Shown here piece after piece: positions 21,005-33,909 of a stretch of DNA of 64,000 nt. Both the position numbers and the translations under genes were made by a program. This DNA comes from Lotus japonicus. Lineage: Eukaryota; Streptophyta; Magnoliopsida; Fabales; Fabaceae. The first letter of the stretch is position 1; each line of letters starts with the position of its first letter. The stretch is taken from assembly GCF_012489685.1 (NCBI RefSeq), contig NC_080041.1, positions 96,719,090 through 96,783,089 on the forward strand, given 5' to 3'. The notes under the pieces are model-generated. The model searched no databases and was not told the DNA's origin. It saw only the letters and a program-made list of their open reading frames with translations.

Positions 21005-24000
21005 ATGAATCCGATGGAGCAAGCTATTGCTAATCTGACTGCCCTTATGGCACAACAAGTTACTAACACTGCTGCAAGGGAGGAAGCTGAAGCTCAACGT
21101 GCTGCTACTGCTGCTTTGGTGGCTGCACAAAACCAAGCTGAAGAGAATGCTCGCCGTGTTCAGCGGGAGGAACGTGAATTAGCTGCTGCTCAGACCAGGG
21201 GTCTGAATGATTTCAAGCGTCAGGATCCGCCGAAGTTCTCTGGGGGCTTCGATCCGGAAGAAGCTGACTTATGGCTCCAAGAGTTGGAGAAGATCTTTAC
21301 CTTCTTGCGTACAACTGCAGAGATGAAAGTTGATTATGCAACCTACCTGCTAACGGGTGAAGCTGAGTATTGGTGGCGTGGGGCTAGGGCTATGATGGAG
21401 GCTGACCATCAAGCCATCACTTGGGAGTGTTTCCGTGGAGCTTTCTTGGACAAGTACTTTCCTAGAAGTGCTAGAGCCGCTAAGGAAGCACAATTTCTGA
21501 GACTCCGTCAAGGAGGCATGACCGTTGCTGAGTATGCTGCAAAGTTGGAGTCGTTGGCTAAACACTTCCGTTACTTTAGAGGACAGATTGATGAAGGCTA
21601 CATGTGTGAGCGATTCATTGAGGGGCTGTGTTATGAGCTGCAGAGGGCGGTGCAACCGCTAGGACTGAATCGCTACCAAGTGCTGGTGGAGAAGACCAAG
21701 GGGATTGAGGCCATTGATAATGCAAGGGGCAAATTCCAAGGTCTGAACAAGCCTTACCAAGGAAGTGGAGGTCCGGCTAGGACTAACCAAGGAAGAGGTG
21801 ACAAGGGTAGGCATTTCCAGAAGAAGCCGTATGTTCGTCCTCAGGGTAGGGGGACAACTTCTGGGTCCTTTTATCCTACTGGTGGAAATGCAATTGCACT
21901 AAGAACCCCATCTGGGAATCGGGAGGATGTGACTTGCTTCAGGTGCAACAAAAAGGGGCACTATGCCAACCACTGTTCTGAGAGTCTTGCGGCGTGTTGG
22001 AACTGCAACAAGCCAGGCCACACTGCTGCAGAGTGCAGGATTCCTAAAGTTGAGGCTGCTGCAAATGTTGCTGGGGCTAGGAGGCCTACTGCTGGTGGAA
22101 GGGTCTACTCGATCAGTGGAAATGAAGCTGAGGAAGACGATGGTCTGATCCGCAGTACCTGCGAGATTGCGGGTAATTCCCTTATCGCGCTATTTGATTC
22201 TGGTGCTACGCATTCATTTATAGATATAGCTTGTGCGGCAAGGTTAAAGCTAGAAGTGTCAAAGCTACCGTTTGACTTGACAGTGTCTATCCCTGCATCT
22301 AAGAGTCTAGTAACTAACACTGCATGTCTGGAATGTCCTTGGATGTACCTAGATAAGAAGTTTGTAGCAAACTTAATCTGTTTACCTCTCAAGGGATTGG
22401 ATGTGATCATAGGCATGGATTGGTTGTCCCACCATCATGTTCTTCTTGATTGCGCCAATAAGGTAGTTATCTTTCCCGATGCTGGACTCGCTGAGTTCCT
22501 GAACTCGTACTTTTCAAAGCTTTCTTTGAGGAAAGGAGCTTTGAGTTCTCTCATGTCTACAACCGTGGTGGAAGCTAAGGAGAATGGAGTACAAGGAATT
22601 GCTGTTGTGCAAGATTTCGAGGATGTGTTCCCCGAAGACGTACCTGGAATACCTCCGGTCAGAGATATGGAGTTCACAATTGATATAGTCCCAGGCACTG
22701 GACCTATATCAATCGCACCGTATCGTATGGCACCGGCAGAACTGACTGAGCTGAAGAGTCAACTCGAAGATTTAACCAAGAAGGGGTTTATCCGACCTAG
22801 CGTTTCTCCATGGGGAGCGCCAGTGCTGCTTGTGAAGAAGAAAGACGGAAGATCGCGACTTTGTGTGGATTATCGACAGTTGAACAAAGTCACGATAAAG
22901 AACCGTTATCCGTTGCCAAGGATTGACGATTTGATGGATCAGTTGAAGGGTGCTGCTATTTTCTCGAAGATTGACCTGAGATCGGGATATCACCAGATTA
23001 GAGTCAAGGATGAGGATATTCAAAAGACGGCGTTTAGGACACGCTATGGGCACTATGAGTACTTGGTGATGCCGTTTGGAGTTACGAATGCACCAGCTGT
23101 ATTCATGGACTACATGAATAGGATCTTTCATCCATTCTTGGATCGCTTCGTTGTGGTGTTCATCGACGACATCTTGATCTACTCGAGGAATCGTGAAGAA
23201 CACGAGGAACATCTACGTCAAGTATTACAAGTTCTTCGGGATAAGGTATTGTATGCTAACGCGACAAAGTGTGAATTTTGGCTCGAAGAAGTAAAGTTTT
23301 TAGGGCATGTCATCTCAAAGGAGGGCATTGCTGTGGATCCCAGTAAAGTGGAAGCGGTACTTGCATGGGAGCGTCCTAAGACTGTGACAGATATAAGGAG
23401 TTTCATCGGTTTAGCTGGATATTACCGACGATTCATCGAAGGTTTTGCTAAGATTGCAGGACCATTGACGAAACTCACCCGGAAGAACCAACCTTTTGCT
23501 TGGACAGAGGATTGTGAACAGAGTTTCCAAGATATGAAGAAGCGTTTGACGACCGCGCCAGTTCTGACATTACCACAAGAGAAGGAACCCTACGAGGTTT
23601 ACTGCGATGCTTCGTACCAAGGTTTGGGTTGTGTGTTGATGCAACACCGAAAGGTTGTGGCTTATTCTTCAAGGCAATTGAAGATACATGAACGGAACTA
23701 TCCTACGCACGATTTGGAGTTAGCGGCTGTGGTATTTGCGCTCAAGATTTGGAGGCACTATCTTTATGGGAGCACTTTCACTGTTTTTAGTGATCATAAG
23801 AGCTTGAAGTACCTGTTCGATCAGAAGGATCTGAATATGAGACAAAGGCGTTGGGTGGAATTCATCAAGGACTATGATTTCACTTTGTTGTACCACCCAG
23901 GAAAAGCAAATGTTGTAGCAGACGCACTGAGTCGCCAGACAATTCATGTTTCATCGTTGATGATTAAGGAATTGGAACTTATCGAGACTTTTCGCGACCT

Positions 24001-25495
24001 CAGTTTGGGTATGCAAGTGACACCTGGAAAATTGAGCTTTGGGATGGTGACGATCACTAGTGATTTTCTGAACGAGATCAAGGTGAAACAACTGTTAGAT
24101 GAGGAGCTGATCGAGAAACGGAACTTGATCATTTTGGGAAAAGCGCCGGATTTTGAGGTAGGAACCGACAACATTCTGCGTTGCAAAGGACGTGTCTGCG
24201 TACCATTGGACATGGAGTTGAGAAGGATGATTCTTGACGAAGGTCACAAGAGCAGATTGAGTATTCATCCGGGATCGACAAAGATGTATCAAGATCTAAA
24301 GTTGAATTTTTGGTGGCCAGGAATGAAGAAGAATGTAGCAGAGTTTGTGGCGGCATGTCTGACATGTCAGAAGGCGAAGATAGAACATCAAAAGCCTGCG
24401 GGTATGTTACAGTCACTTGATGTGCCGGAGTGGAAGTGGGACAGTATCTCTATGGATTTCGTGGTAGCTTTGCCAGCTACGAGGAAGAGATTTGATTCCA
24501 TTTGGGTCATTGTGGACCGTCTGACGAAGTCAGCACATTTCATACCGGTGAAGACCACGTTCAATGTGGAGGCACTTGCAAAAGTGTATGTCGCTGAGAT
24601 TGTACGACTTCATGGAGTACCATCGAGTATTGTTTCTGACAGAGATCCGAAGTTTACTTCGCATTTCTGGAAGGCGTTGCACGAGGCGCTTGGGACGAAG
24701 TTGAGGTTGAGCTCTGCCTATCACCCTCAGACGGATGGACAGACAGAGAGGACAATACAGTCATTGGAAGACTTGCTGCGAGCCTGTGTTCTGGATAGTC
24801 AAGAAAGCTGGGATGAGCTGTTGCCGTTGATCGAGTTTACTTATAACAACAGTTTTCATGCTAGTATTGGAATGGCACCTTATGAGGCTTTGTATGGGAG
24901 GAGATGTAGAACTCCTTTATGTTGGTTTCAAGATGGCGAACATCTTCTCGTTGGACCTGAATTAGTACAACAAACTACTGAGAAAGTGAAGCAAATACAA
25001 GAGAAGATGAGGACGTCACAGAGTCGACAGAAGAGTTATGCTGACACACGACGGAGAGAGTTAGAGTTTGAGGCGGGAGACCATGTGTTTCTTCGCGTGA
25101 CACCAACTACCGGAGTGGGAAGAGCGATAAAGTCGAGGAAGCTGACACCGAAGTTCATTGGACCGTATCAGATTATCGAGCGAGTCGGTAAAGTAGCTTA
25201 TCGGATTGCGTTGCCACCTTTTCTTTCCAAGATTCATGATGTGCTACACGTGTCACAATTGAGGAAGTATATTCCTGATCCCTCTCACATCATCAAGGAA
25301 GATGATATTCAGCTTAGAGACAACTTGTCTTTTGAAGTGGCACCAATGAGGATTGAGGAACGTAGGATCAAGCAGTTGAGGAACAAGCAGGTTCCTCTGG
25401 TAAAAGTGATTTGGAACCAAGTCACGGGCGATGCTACTTCGGAACTAGAAGAGAGGATGAAGGAACAGTATCCGGAACTCTTCACTGAGCCTTAA
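21005..25495 (+). CDS. Gag-Pol polyprotein of Tekay-type chromovirus
   Basis: One uninterrupted frame of 1,496 residues from the ATG at 21005 (an upstream open extension to 20906 lacks ATG). In order: Gag ([10 protein letters not shown] region), two CCHC knuckles near residues 311 and 331 ([28 protein letters not shown]), aspartic protease DSGATHSFI near 398, reverse transcriptase with FIDDILIYS near 718, RNase H with CDAS near 866, and integrase with an HHCC finger (LTCQKAK). Its DDE set runs from MDFVVALP near 1150 through SDRDPKF near 1212 to [13 protein letters not shown] near 1250. The tail has [19 protein letters not shown] and [12 protein letters not shown], then a chromodomain-like end ([16 protein letters not shown]) typical of Tekay. 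All catalytic residues seen are intact. A single frame means gag and pol are made together and cut by the protease. Confidence 0.95.
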   Translation: MNPMEQAIANLTALMAQQVTNTAAREEAEAQRAATAALVAAQNQAEENARRVQREERELAAAQTRGLNDFKRQDPPKFSGGFDPEEADLWLQELEKIFTFLRTTAEMKVDYATYLLTGEAEYWWRGARAMMEADHQAITWECFRGAFLDKYFPRSARAAKEAQFLRLRQGGMTVAEYAAKLESLAKHFRYFRGQIDEGYMCERFIEGLCYELQRAVQPLGLNRYQVLVEKTKGIEAIDNARGKFQGLNKPYQGSGGPARTNQGRGDKGRHFQKKPYVRPQGRGTTSGSFYPTGGNAIALRTPSGNREDVTCFRCNKKGHYANHCSESLAACWNCNKPGHTAAECRIPKVEAAANVAGARRPTAGGRVYSISGNEAEEDDGLIRSTCEIAGNSLIALFDSGATHSFIDIACAARLKLEVSKLPFDLTVSIPASKSLVTNTACLECPWMYLDKKFVANLICLPLKGLDVIIGMDWLSHHHVLLDCANKVVIFPDAGLAEFLNSYFSKLSLRKGALSSLMSTTVVEAKENGVQGIAVVQDFEDVFPEDVPGIPPVRDMEFTIDIVPGTGPISIAPYRMAPAELTELKSQLEDLTKKGFIRPSVSPWGAPVLLVKKKDGRSRLCVDYRQLNKVTIKNRYPLPRIDDLMDQLKGAAIFSKIDLRSGYHQIRVKDEDIQKTAFRTRYGHYEYLVMPFGVTNAPAVFMDYMNRIFHPFLDRFVVVFIDDILIYSRNREEHEEHLRQVLQVLRDKVLYANATKCEFWLEEVKFLGHVISKEGIAVDPSKVEAVLAWERPKTVTDIRSFIGLAGYYRRFIEGFAKIAGPLTKLTRKNQPFAWTEDCEQSFQDMKKRLTTAPVLTLPQEKEPYEVYCDASYQGLGCVLMQHRKVVAYSSRQLKIHERNYPTHDLELAAVVFALKIWRHYLYGSTFTVFSDHKSLKYLFDQKDLNMRQRRWVEFIKDYDFTLLYHPGKANVVADALSRQTIHVSSLMIKELELIETFRDLSLGMQVTPGKLSFGMVTITSDFLNEIKVKQLLDEELIEKRNLIILGKAPDFEVGTDNILRCKGRVCVPLDMELRRMILDEGHKSRLSIHPGSTKMYQDLKLNFWWPGMKKNVAEFVAACLTCQKAKIEHQKPAGMLQSLDVPEWKWDSISMDFVVALPATRKRFDSIWVIVDRLTKSAHFIPVKTTFNVEALAKVYVAEIVRLHGVPSSIVSDRDPKFTSHFWKALHEALGTKLRLSSAYHPQTDGQTERTIQSLEDLLRACVLDSQESWDELLPLIEFTYNNSFHASIGMAPYEALYGRRCRTPLCWFQDGEHLLVGPELVQQTTEKVKQIQEKMRTSQSRQKSYADTRRRELEFEAGDHVFLRVTPTTGVGRAIKSRKLTPKFIGPYQIIERVGKVAYRIALPPFLSKIHDVLHVSQLRKYIPDPSHIIKEDDIQLRDNLSFEVAPMRIEERRIKQLRNKQVPLVKVIWNQVTGDATSELEERMKEQYPELFTEP

Positions 25496-25516
25496 GTTTC
25501 GAGGACGAAACTTTCT

Positions 25517-25532
25517 TTTTGGGGGGTAGTAT
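25517..25532 (+). promoter_or_regulatory. Polypurine tract
   Basis: GGGGGGTAGTAT directly precedes the 3' LTR after a T run. This is the expected place for the plus-strand primer. The G run is short and interrupted by TAGTAT, so the exact RNase H cut site is uncertain. Confidence 0.7.
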
Positions 25533-28472
25533 TGTAAGACCTGGATTTTCAGAACAAGCTAATTTCCGACTCACGCGTAGAATCAGTGTAAGCGTGACAG
25601 GAGTTTGATATTTGAGAAAGATTAATGAAGAAGAAAGTTCAGGAATTGCTTGAGGAATGTTGCGTAGTCATTTTAGGAATTAGAGCGAGTCGTCTGCACA
25701 CCCGCCTTATGGCAAGCGTGTCCAGAATAGGCTAATTTCGCTTTAGAGCAACGTTTTAAGTGAGATTTCGAATCCTTGGAAAATTTAAAGTTTTTCTTTA
25801 TTTTTCCTTCGACCAGCGTTTCATTTCGGAACTCTGGACTGTACGCACGATAGTATTCACTTTTCGGAAGTCCGACGACGCTAATTTCCTTGCTTCGAAA
25901 CCCTAGATTCGAGCGATGGATGAAGACTTTTTCTATTCGGGACTTCTAACGAAGTTTCCGTCCGCGTTGCCAGATTTGTTTTGACATTTCCAATCTTTCT
26001 TCAGTTGGAAGTTTTGTCGTTTGAGCATCACAGCAAAAAGTAGTTTTTCGGGGCAGATTAACCGACACCGCTTTTGAGTTTTTCGATATCGTTTTTCCCA
26101 AATCCTAGATATTTGTTTTGAGTTCTGGAATTCTGACGCCAGAATCTCTCTTAGAATTTCTTGGTGATCGTGCTGCAAAAATCGGAATCGCGAAATTTTC
26201 TTTTTTCCGCGATTTCGCCCGCCTATAAATAGGCGAAAAAGCAAAATCTTGCCATTTTCTTTCCTCCAAGGCCGCGAGTTCTAGGGAGCAAGGGAGAAGA
26301 GGAGATTTCCGCGAAAACTTGACCAATCTTCGTGCAGTTCGTCCCTACTTCTAGGTATCGAGGTAACTATCATGAATCCTGCCTCTGATTTCTGTTTCTG
26401 CTGAGTTTCTGAAGTCGTTTCTGTGCTCTAAGTTTTGAGCTTCTTCTAAAATTGTCCGATTTCTCTGATTTCTCGCTTGGGTTATGTTCCTTATGTTCCC
26501 CTGAGTCTAAAACCTCTGTCAGTAAACTCTGATTGCGATTCAGTTGTCCAGGATCTGAAAAATTGACTCAAAACTCTTTTTGTCTCACATTTCGAAACTT
26601 TATTGTCGAAAAGACTTAATCTGACTTCGTGCCTTTAGGATTTGTTGTCACGGATATCATGAGGATCGTTGCTGTCAAATTTGTTTTCCGAACTGATAAC
26701 TTTGAAGTTTTGAGCCTTTATTTTGGACCAAAATGCCCCTGGATAGTCGTATTTCGACCCGATTGTCCGAAAATTGTTCCGACAATTTCTTTGCCTTAGT
26801 TTTACCCTAAAACTACCTTGTGAATTGATTTAGATCGAAGAAAAAGTTCGAAAACCCTATTTTCCATAGTGGCCGAAACCTAATTGCTTGGGTACCGTGT
26901 CCAAAAATAATTTTTGGGTCTCTATGACTTGAGCCATTGCGTAGCTCTTTCAATTGTCGAAATTTTGGCGCCGGTTTCGTGTCATTCTGAGTTCTGTAGC
27001 TCGAGTTATGCTCGTTTTAGCGAACGAAGTCTCCGTTGTCAATTTGTGCCTAAATAGGAACTCTGAAGCTTTAGAGGCTTTCTTTACGATTTCGATTAGT
27101 ATTAGTAGATCGTGTTGCTCCTAGTGAAGCTTGTGTTGATGATTGTGTTTTCTTTGTTCTAGGTTCGCAATTTCCATGCCCAACTTCTACTCACGAAGGT
27201 AAGGGTAACTCGGTTTTAGAGCGTCTTTGAGTCTTGCATGCTTTTATCGCACTGCCTGTGTTTGAGATGAAGATGTTTATATTGATTGGCAGATGATTAT
27301 GATTATTATGCTGAATTTGGAAAATGTTTTCTGAGAGGCTTCGGCCGTTTACTGGTTTCTGTCGTTACTGCTTCCTAGTGGATGGAACATGTGGTTACTT
27401 TGGATTGGTCCTTGGGTGGGCTTTGTTATTGTCTGACTTGGCATATAGGGCTTGAGTCAAGTGGCGATGAGGAGGTGTGTCCTATCATTGTCCCATCTTG
27501 CGAGATGCTAAGTGGCGATCAGGAGGTGTGTCCTATGATTGTCCCGTCTTGTGTGACGTTAAGTGGCGATGAGGAGGTGTGTCCTATCATTGTCCCATCT
27601 TGCGAGGTGCTAAGTGGCGATCAGGAGGTGTGTCCTATGATTGTCCCGTCTTGTGTGACGTTAAGTGGCGATTAGGAGGTGTGTCCTATGATTGTCCCGT
27701 CATGTATGACGTTATAAGTGGCGATGAGGAGGTGTGTCCTATCATTGTCCCGTCTTGAGAGACGATATTGATCGATCCATTTTGTTAGCAGCATATAGTT
27801 GCATTATAGGGAACTAACACCTGACCCTATGTTGTTGGATTTTCGTATTGGTTTATTGATATCTGATTTGATGTTACATTGTTGAGGTTATTATTATCTG
27901 AGTCCGATTTATGTTTAAGTTGTTGATATATGAGTTGAGTTATGTTGCTAGTTATTTACCATGCCAGGTAATTAAATTCGAACAGCATGATTTTTCTCTT
28001 TTATACATGGTAATTGCATGGAGTTAACCCTTTCTATTTGCTACTTGTTGTTTGGGCGCTTAACGCTATTAGGCGATGGAGATCCTTCCGCCGAGGCATA
28101 GCTACTCGAGTTGGAGATCGAGTTGTAAGTGGTGGAGTAGAGGTATGAGAAGCAGCTTTGCTTCTCTTCTTGTGGATTATGTTGGAGTCTCTTTCACTTT
28201 ATGAGAACTCTGTTATTAAAGTCTTGCTTCCGCCACTGTTAAAGTGCGCATGTTTATTCTGAACCTTACTTATGGTATTGTAAACTATTATTACTGTATA
28301 TCGGGAAACAAGTTATCTAAATACAGTTATGGTATGTTTCCAACCTTTTAGCCGAAGTGTTTAGTTGTTTTACAGAAAAAAAATTCCCTTGGTTTTTAGG
28401 GATTGCAGATTGGTCCTTAGACTTTGTTAGGTTACTAATGTGACTCCTCAGTTGAGAAATTGGGGTGTTGCA
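25533..28472 (+). repeat. 3' LTR of the Tekay-type retrotransposon
   Basis: 2,940 bp, the same length as the 5' LTR. Spot comparison of several widely separated lines shows identical sequence at a constant offset of 7,801. Confidence 0.95.
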
Positions 28473-28523
28473 CTCAACAAGCAGAACCAGATCGATGATG
28501 AGGAGCTTCTGCAACTCGTTGAA
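28473..28523 (+). pseudogene. tufA: Captured EF-Tu fragment, right part
   Basis: After the duplicated CTCAA, the frame left at 17731 continues as NKQNQIDDEELLQLVE, the NKxD region and following helix of chloroplast-type EF-Tu (usual NKQDQVDDEELLQLVE). The D of NKxD is N here. After LVE the sequence no longer matches EF-Tu. Together with 17679-17731 it forms one fragment of about 33 codons. Confidence 0.75.
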
Positions 28524-28539
28524 GACGGCGTGTTGGGGA

Positions 28540-28665
28540 GAAAGATTAGATTAGGGATTAGTAGTAACCAGGAATGTTTTTATTAAGATTAGGGATTAGT
28601 AATTATTAGATTAGGGATTATTAGTGATTATTAGATTATGTTTTTATTTAGATTAGGGATTATAT
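28540..28665. repeat. AGATTAGGGATTA minisatellite
   Basis: Irregular tandem copies of AGATTAGGGATTA and ATTAGTGATTATTAG lie inside the right arm of the Mutator-like element. The unit is not the plant telomere repeat. Confidence 0.6.
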
Positions 28666-28936
28666 TAAGTTTTTATTTTTAATTTATGCTTTAATATATG
28701 AGTTGGAATAAAAAATTTAAGTTTTAGAATTTTTCAATTAAAAAAATTTAAAAAAGCCACGTGGCAAAGTTGAGTAGGCTAAAATTGAAGCCACATCACT
28801 GTCTGGGAGCTTTTGTCCTTAATTGAATTAAAAAAAAAAAAATTTAGGGACCCAATTTGATGCGAAAATTTTTCAGGCCCTGGAATTGATTGATTCCCTT
28901 TACAATTTCAGGGGCCTTCTGATGTATTAAGTCCTA

Positions 28937-31248
28937 AAGGTCGATGCCGCAAACAGGGCAATTCCCATCTTCAGGTAAAAAATTGCATCCATACATGTAG
29001 CTTAGAGAGTCAAAAGCTAATAAGAGCGAAATAGGAAAATACTTTCTTGAGAAAAAAACGATAGGCAAGCTAGATCCCGTAAAGATAAGGATACAAGTTC
29101 AAATCTCGAAAAAGTCTTATGTTAGAAGGAATTACCACAATTTCTCAAATGGATTGATTTACACCCCTCAAAGGCAAAAAAAAAAAAAAAAAAAAACTTT
29201 ATGCAGCTGATTCATAGTATTGAGTTTTATTTTTTTCAAATGATCATTAGATAAATGCCACCGGGGAGACCAAACGCCAATCACATTAAACAAAGAGTAT
29301 GATATAAACCCCAAGTGAGATGAGCAATACTACAATGCTTCATAATAAAGAGATACAAACCATAGCATGCTTGCTCATATAGCCACATAAAAACAACAAA
29401 AGGAACGAGAAAAAAATCCCCCGAAAACATATTTGACATCAATTAGTCCTCTAATAAATCTTCTTCTTATATCTCATCCTTCACTTTTTCTTTGTTGCCC
29501 TTATTTCCGAGTTGTGGCTCAGCCGCACCACTAGAATTAACAAAGATAGTTTGAAGTCAATATACATGAAGTGATGTGGGAAAAAGAGTGGATTGGGAAG
29601 GATTTGTGTGGAGAGGGGAAGAATGAAGATAAAAACAAAGAGAAATAATACCTAACATATAAAGATATAACTTGGAGAAGTGATCAGCTTGAGTCAATTT
29701 ATAACTTGTTTAGTTTGAATCTACTTTTTTCTATAGATACAGTTATATCTTGGAAAAGCTATTTAAAGGAATACGCACTATTAGCTTGAAGAGTCAAAGT
29801 TAATACCGGTAACTTTGCGAAGTTAGTTAAAATTACCTGAGGAGTAAAGGGACTGGAAGTAGCCTCGGGTTTGGATGAACCAATATATATCATGTGTTTA
29901 ACTTCTTACCTTTAATTTATTTTATTCTTATTATACTAACTTAAAAGGGAAGTTGAACCTGACTTAAAACTCGTTTTTAACTAAAACTCGTTTTTAACTT
30001 GAACCCTTTAATTCGGTGCTAAATCTAAAGGTTTTGGTGCTCAACCTGATTAGCCTATGCTTTCTTTTCATAATCTATCTGCTTTCTGCATATTCACTTT
30101 TAAGCACTTACTAAAGCTTGTTATTTGAGAAAACTAATAAGTTTGAGAATTTTTTAAGAAAACGCAATTCAACCCTTTTCTCATGTTATCTTTGTTTATT
30201 TCAGATAAAGAGATGGAGAAAACCCTGCTAAAATGGTAGAAAGACCCATGTATAAGTGGAGAAATCCCCCGAAGGGAGTAAGAGGTTGTGACTGCTTTTC
30301 ACTTCTTCTCGGGTTTGGCTTCTCCGTTCATTGAGTAAATGAATGAATATATGAGTTTTTTTTGAGCCAAACAATGAATATGAGTTTGAAAAAAACAATT
30401 TCAATTTTATAATTTTGTCAAAAGTCCAAATCAACTTAAAATTGGGTATGAAAAAGGCCCATTTCAGCTGGAAGTCAATAATTATATGAATTTTTTTTGT
30501 CAAATAATTATATGAATAAATCAATTTTTTTTTTGGTCGATTGAATTTATAATAAATCTATGCCGTAATGGTGACTGCTGAGCCTTCTAGTGGGCCGCGT
30601 TTGCTTTTACACTGTTGCTCTGTGGGACACAAGAAAAAAAACGATCCACATTAGAATAAATATGATGGCTTAAAAACTTTTTAATCGCTATAAGTTACGA
30701 AACATGGGATGGGAAATGCTCAATGTCCCGAAGAGTAACTAGACGAAACCCAAGGGATAAATATGATGGCTTAAAAACTTTTTAATCTCTATAAGTTACG
30801 AAATGAAACTCAAGAAGTTGTATAAATATTGCAATGTGCCAATACACCTTGCTGCAAACCAAAAAAATATATGCAAATTTGCCCGGATTATATGCAAATT
30901 TGTTATTTCTAAGTTCTAACTTCTAACCATAGCATATGCATATTTCAGTAACCTAAATATAACAATAAAGAAAATTAATTTCTCATGGAGTCCTGATAAA
31001 AGGATAGTAGAGAACCACATATTTTGTAGTTGCATACTCTTCACATTAAATACTACTTTTTTTCCAACAATTAACTAGTTCAGCTCTACGGCGCGCTCTA
31101 CCTATAAAATAATACTAGCATGAGGCATAGCAAAATTAATTAAGCTAAATTTTCACTTTTGGTTAAATGAAACAACAAAAAGCATACGCTGCATTTGACA
31201 CATAACGGCCAGAAGAATTCCAGTGAGGATTCGATGGTGGCTGGAACC
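28937..31248. other. Intergenic DNA downstream of LBD gene 1
   Basis: No gene is supported. A 48-bp near-identical direct repeat (ATAAATATGATGGCTTAAAA start) lies at about 30655-30702 and 30756-30803. A stretch at about 29043-29195 has an A-rich tail and a B-box-like AAGTTCAAATCTCG but no clear A box. A short open stretch near 29466-29545 (minus) has an acceptor-like start but no recognised product. Confidence 0.4.
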
Positions 31249-33456
31249 TTAAGAACCTTTCCCAAGCTTGAAGTTGGTGATGGGCTGATGGTCATCGAGT
31301 TGTTGAGAGGACGATGGACAGAAAAAGCTGGTTGACTCTAACGATGTTGGAAGATTTTGAAGAGGATGATCAAGATTCATGAAAGCATAGCCACTTTGCA
31401 AGTCGTTGTTTGATGCCAAATGATGATCTGATGAGGAGGAATTGAGACTTGGGGGTGAGCAGGTTTGATGCATTGTGGAAAGATGAGCACGAACATATGC
31501 TAATTCTGCCTGCAGGTTCACCACCTGAAACACAAATTCATATCTAGATCTAATAATAATGTTCAACAAGGTTATGGCTTTTATATATATATATATGAAA
31601 TAACGCTTGACATGCCTCCTTTATTCATTTTAAATGAATTTACTCAATTTTAAATGATTTGTAGTTTGATGATAAAAAATTAGAACTTCAGAAAAGTCAT
31701 ATCGGGGGTAATTAATAAATAATTTCCTAAACCGGGTTTACACTTGAAAAAAAACCAAAAATAATTCACCAAAGGCTTTTGATTACTTGAGCTATCCTAT
31801 GAGACACATTAAGAGCATTGCTTGATTGTTGTTTTAGTTTCTAAATATTTTTTGGAAATAATTTTTAACAACTATTTTTCAAAAGAAATAAAAAAAATGT
31901 TTTCAGGTTTTAATTTTAAAATCTGAAAATAAGAATGAATTTTAAAAACATATTATCTCAAACCATTTTTTTAATTTTTATTTTTAAACAGAAAATAATT
32001 TTCAAATAATTGTCATACATTTTTTTCGTATTTAATTTCTTTATATATTTTTTTCTCAACACATCATGAATTGCATGTATACACATTTTTGGAGTGTGAG
32101 CATAACTTTTTTTAGTACTCTATATCAATATCAATATCAATTAGTTGGCCAGTACAATATTTGATTTTGCATGTTCCTGAACCGTAGACCTTCAAAGTTA
32201 CAACAAGACAAAACCAACGGTGATAATACTGATAAGATTATGGCTTCTAGTTCTATATAAAACCTAACCAAAGCTGACAACCATGTCAAAGCAAACAGAA
32301 CATACTAGTATAACACCTCAATACAAATGTAAAGGTACCTATGACCAGTACTACTGCAAATAAAAACAGTGATATCTGTCAAACGACCACACTCTAATAT
32401 ACAAAGTACAAATTCTACAGTGTTTGACTTGCTCCCTTAAATTTGGTAATTAATCCAAAGTCTTTCTTATATTGACTTTAATTTATACCATTTTAACTTA
32501 AGAAAATTTCAGTTTTAAAAAAAAACTAAAGACAAATATAGTCCGTTTTTATTAGAATTAGTGTTGTTCATATGACATCCATGATCCAACTTTTAATTTC
32601 ATTTAACACATTTTTGTTATCTAAAAATATACAAACCTATGTAATGGTGTTTTGAATAGGATGCATCCCTCAAACTTTCTGTAAACATCTTCCTGAAAAA
32701 AAGTTGTATATAGAAACTTATGTAACATAGTTTTAAAAATCTAATTGGATGCACATCAAAACTAAAATTATTGTGGATAAAAACAATTTTTTTAAGCTTT
32801 TGTGATTGTATGTCCTTCAGGTTTCTCAGTATATATTGATCAAGCATAACAAAACCCAAATCTTCAACAAAAAATAAATAAATAAATAAGTGTGTTTAAA
32901 TACACTTTTAACTCACATTAGCACACATTTTAATAATAAAAAAATACATTTGGTTAAAGGAACATAAGAGTCAAATTGGTTGAAATGACTTTTACAATCG
33001 GTTAAACTCTAATACAAACGTACCCTAAATCATGATGATTAATTACCCCTTTTCAAAACCCCAACTTTAGTTAGCCACACACAAAGAGAAAAGGGAAAGC
33101 AACAAAAAACTATGTAAGGAATGAAATGAAAAATACTCTAACAAAGTTGTAGGAAGAAGAACCTGTTGTTGAAGCGCTAAAATGTGGCCAACACAGCCAT
33201 GAACAGGGTCTCTAACCCTAGCAAAAGCCTCATAGCAGAGAGCAAAAACAGCATCAAGACGCTTGTGAGGTGGAACACACATGAGTACCTTAGAGGCATT
33301 GCTAGCACCAAAAACTTTGTGCACCGCAGCGAAATGAGAAGCGCCTTGAACCGATGAGTCAAAGTATGGTGCAAATATGCATTCCTTCACGCACTTTTTC
33401 CTCATGAACTTGCAGGCACCACAAGGCCCACGTCGAGTAACACCACTGAAATCCAT
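31249..33456 (-). CDS. LOB-domain (LBD) transcription factor, class I, two exons
   Basis: Exon 1 is 33456-33163 and exon 2 is 31524-31249, with GT-AG borders in phase 0 and a 1,638-bp intron. The protein is 189 residues. The LOB domain fills exon 1: zinc motif CGACKFMRKKCVKEC (CX2CX6CX3C) at about residues 12-26, GAS block FGASNASK at about 49-56, and the C-terminal coiled-coil region DAVFALCYEAFARVRDP leading into QQQVVNLQAEL across the intron. LBD proteins bind DNA as dimers in the nucleus and act in lateral organ and root development. The intron position after LQQQ is the family's usual one. Compared with LBD16/18/29/30-type proteins, this one has FMRKK in place of FLRRK and one extra residue in FDSSVQGAS. 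The C-terminal half is Ser-rich and variable. The subclass is inferred and no symbol is given. Confidence 0.92.
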
Positions 33457-33898
33457 TTCTCTCTCGAATGCTGTCTACACTCTGCAGATATATGGAATGT
33501 TGATGGTTGACCCAATCGCTTTCTTTTGTTGCTCCTGGTTCAACCAAATTTTGTGGGTCACAACTCACAACTAATAAAGAGTGAGAAGGGTACAAAATTG
33601 ATCAGAAGAATGTGAGAGATATATCGACACGAGTGTTAAAGAAATTTACAAATAGGTTGAGTTTTAAAATTGATTCTGCTGTTTGAGAGAGTAAGCATTT
33701 TTGTTTTTGAAGTGACTCACTTGAAGAGTTGACATGCATTGATTTTAGTTTTGGGGAAATGTTAGAAACATATTTGAACATTTTCTAATATATATATCTA
33801 TATATACTTTAAGTCACATCTCATACTAGCTAGCTAGTTCATCTTAAAAAAAAAAGAATTTTCAGATATTAGTTAATAATATTCATTTATTTATAACA
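33457..33898 (-). promoter_or_regulatory. Upstream region of LBD gene 1
   Basis: A TATA-rich run (TATATATAGATATATA-like on the minus strand) lies at about 33790-33810, some 330 bp before the ATG. It is a plausible promoter, but such runs are common in this AT-rich DNA. A MITE begins just beyond at 33910. Confidence 0.35.
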
Positions 33899-33909
33899 AT
33901 TTTCATGAC

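Larger units (their letters stand above)
17732..28472 (+). mobile_element. Ty3/gypsy LTR retrotransposon, chromovirus Tekay/Del lineage, apparently intact
   Basis: The 10,741-bp element has two 2,940-bp LTRs beginning TGTAAGACC and ending GTTGCA, a 5-bp duplication CTCAA (17727-17731 and 28473-28477), a tRNA-Met primer-binding site, one long gag-pol frame and a polypurine tract. All parts expected for autonomy are present. The LTRs are offset by exactly 7,801 bp at both ends and the lines I compared show no difference, which indicates a very recent insertion. It sits inside the captured EF-Tu fragment. Confidence 0.95.
15955..28934. mobile_element. Mutator-like element with long inverted ends, gene fragment and nested insertions
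   Basis: The left end GGCTTAATACATCAGAAG and the right end (reverse complement GGACTTAATACATCAGAAG) begin inverted repeats that stay alignable for about 130 bp, sharing CCCTGAAATTGTAAAGGGAA and TTTTCGCATCAAATTG, and more weakly to a shared CACGTGGCTTTT block. Between them lie a 403-bp MITE and a 10.7-kb LTR retrotransposon. Without those, the element is about 1.8 kb. It carries a captured EF-Tu fragment that reads continuously across the retrotransposon insertion site, which shows that both sides belonged to one piece of DNA. This fits a Pack-MULE. No 9-bp duplication is evident (only TA on both sides), so the superfamily is inferred. Confidence 0.6.

Noticed and set aside
28540..28665. Interstitial telomere repeat
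   Set aside because: The unit AGATTAGGGATTA is not TTTAGGG and is irregular.
29043..29195. Possible SINE with A-rich tail
   Set aside because: B-box-like sequence present but no convincing A box and no target duplication.
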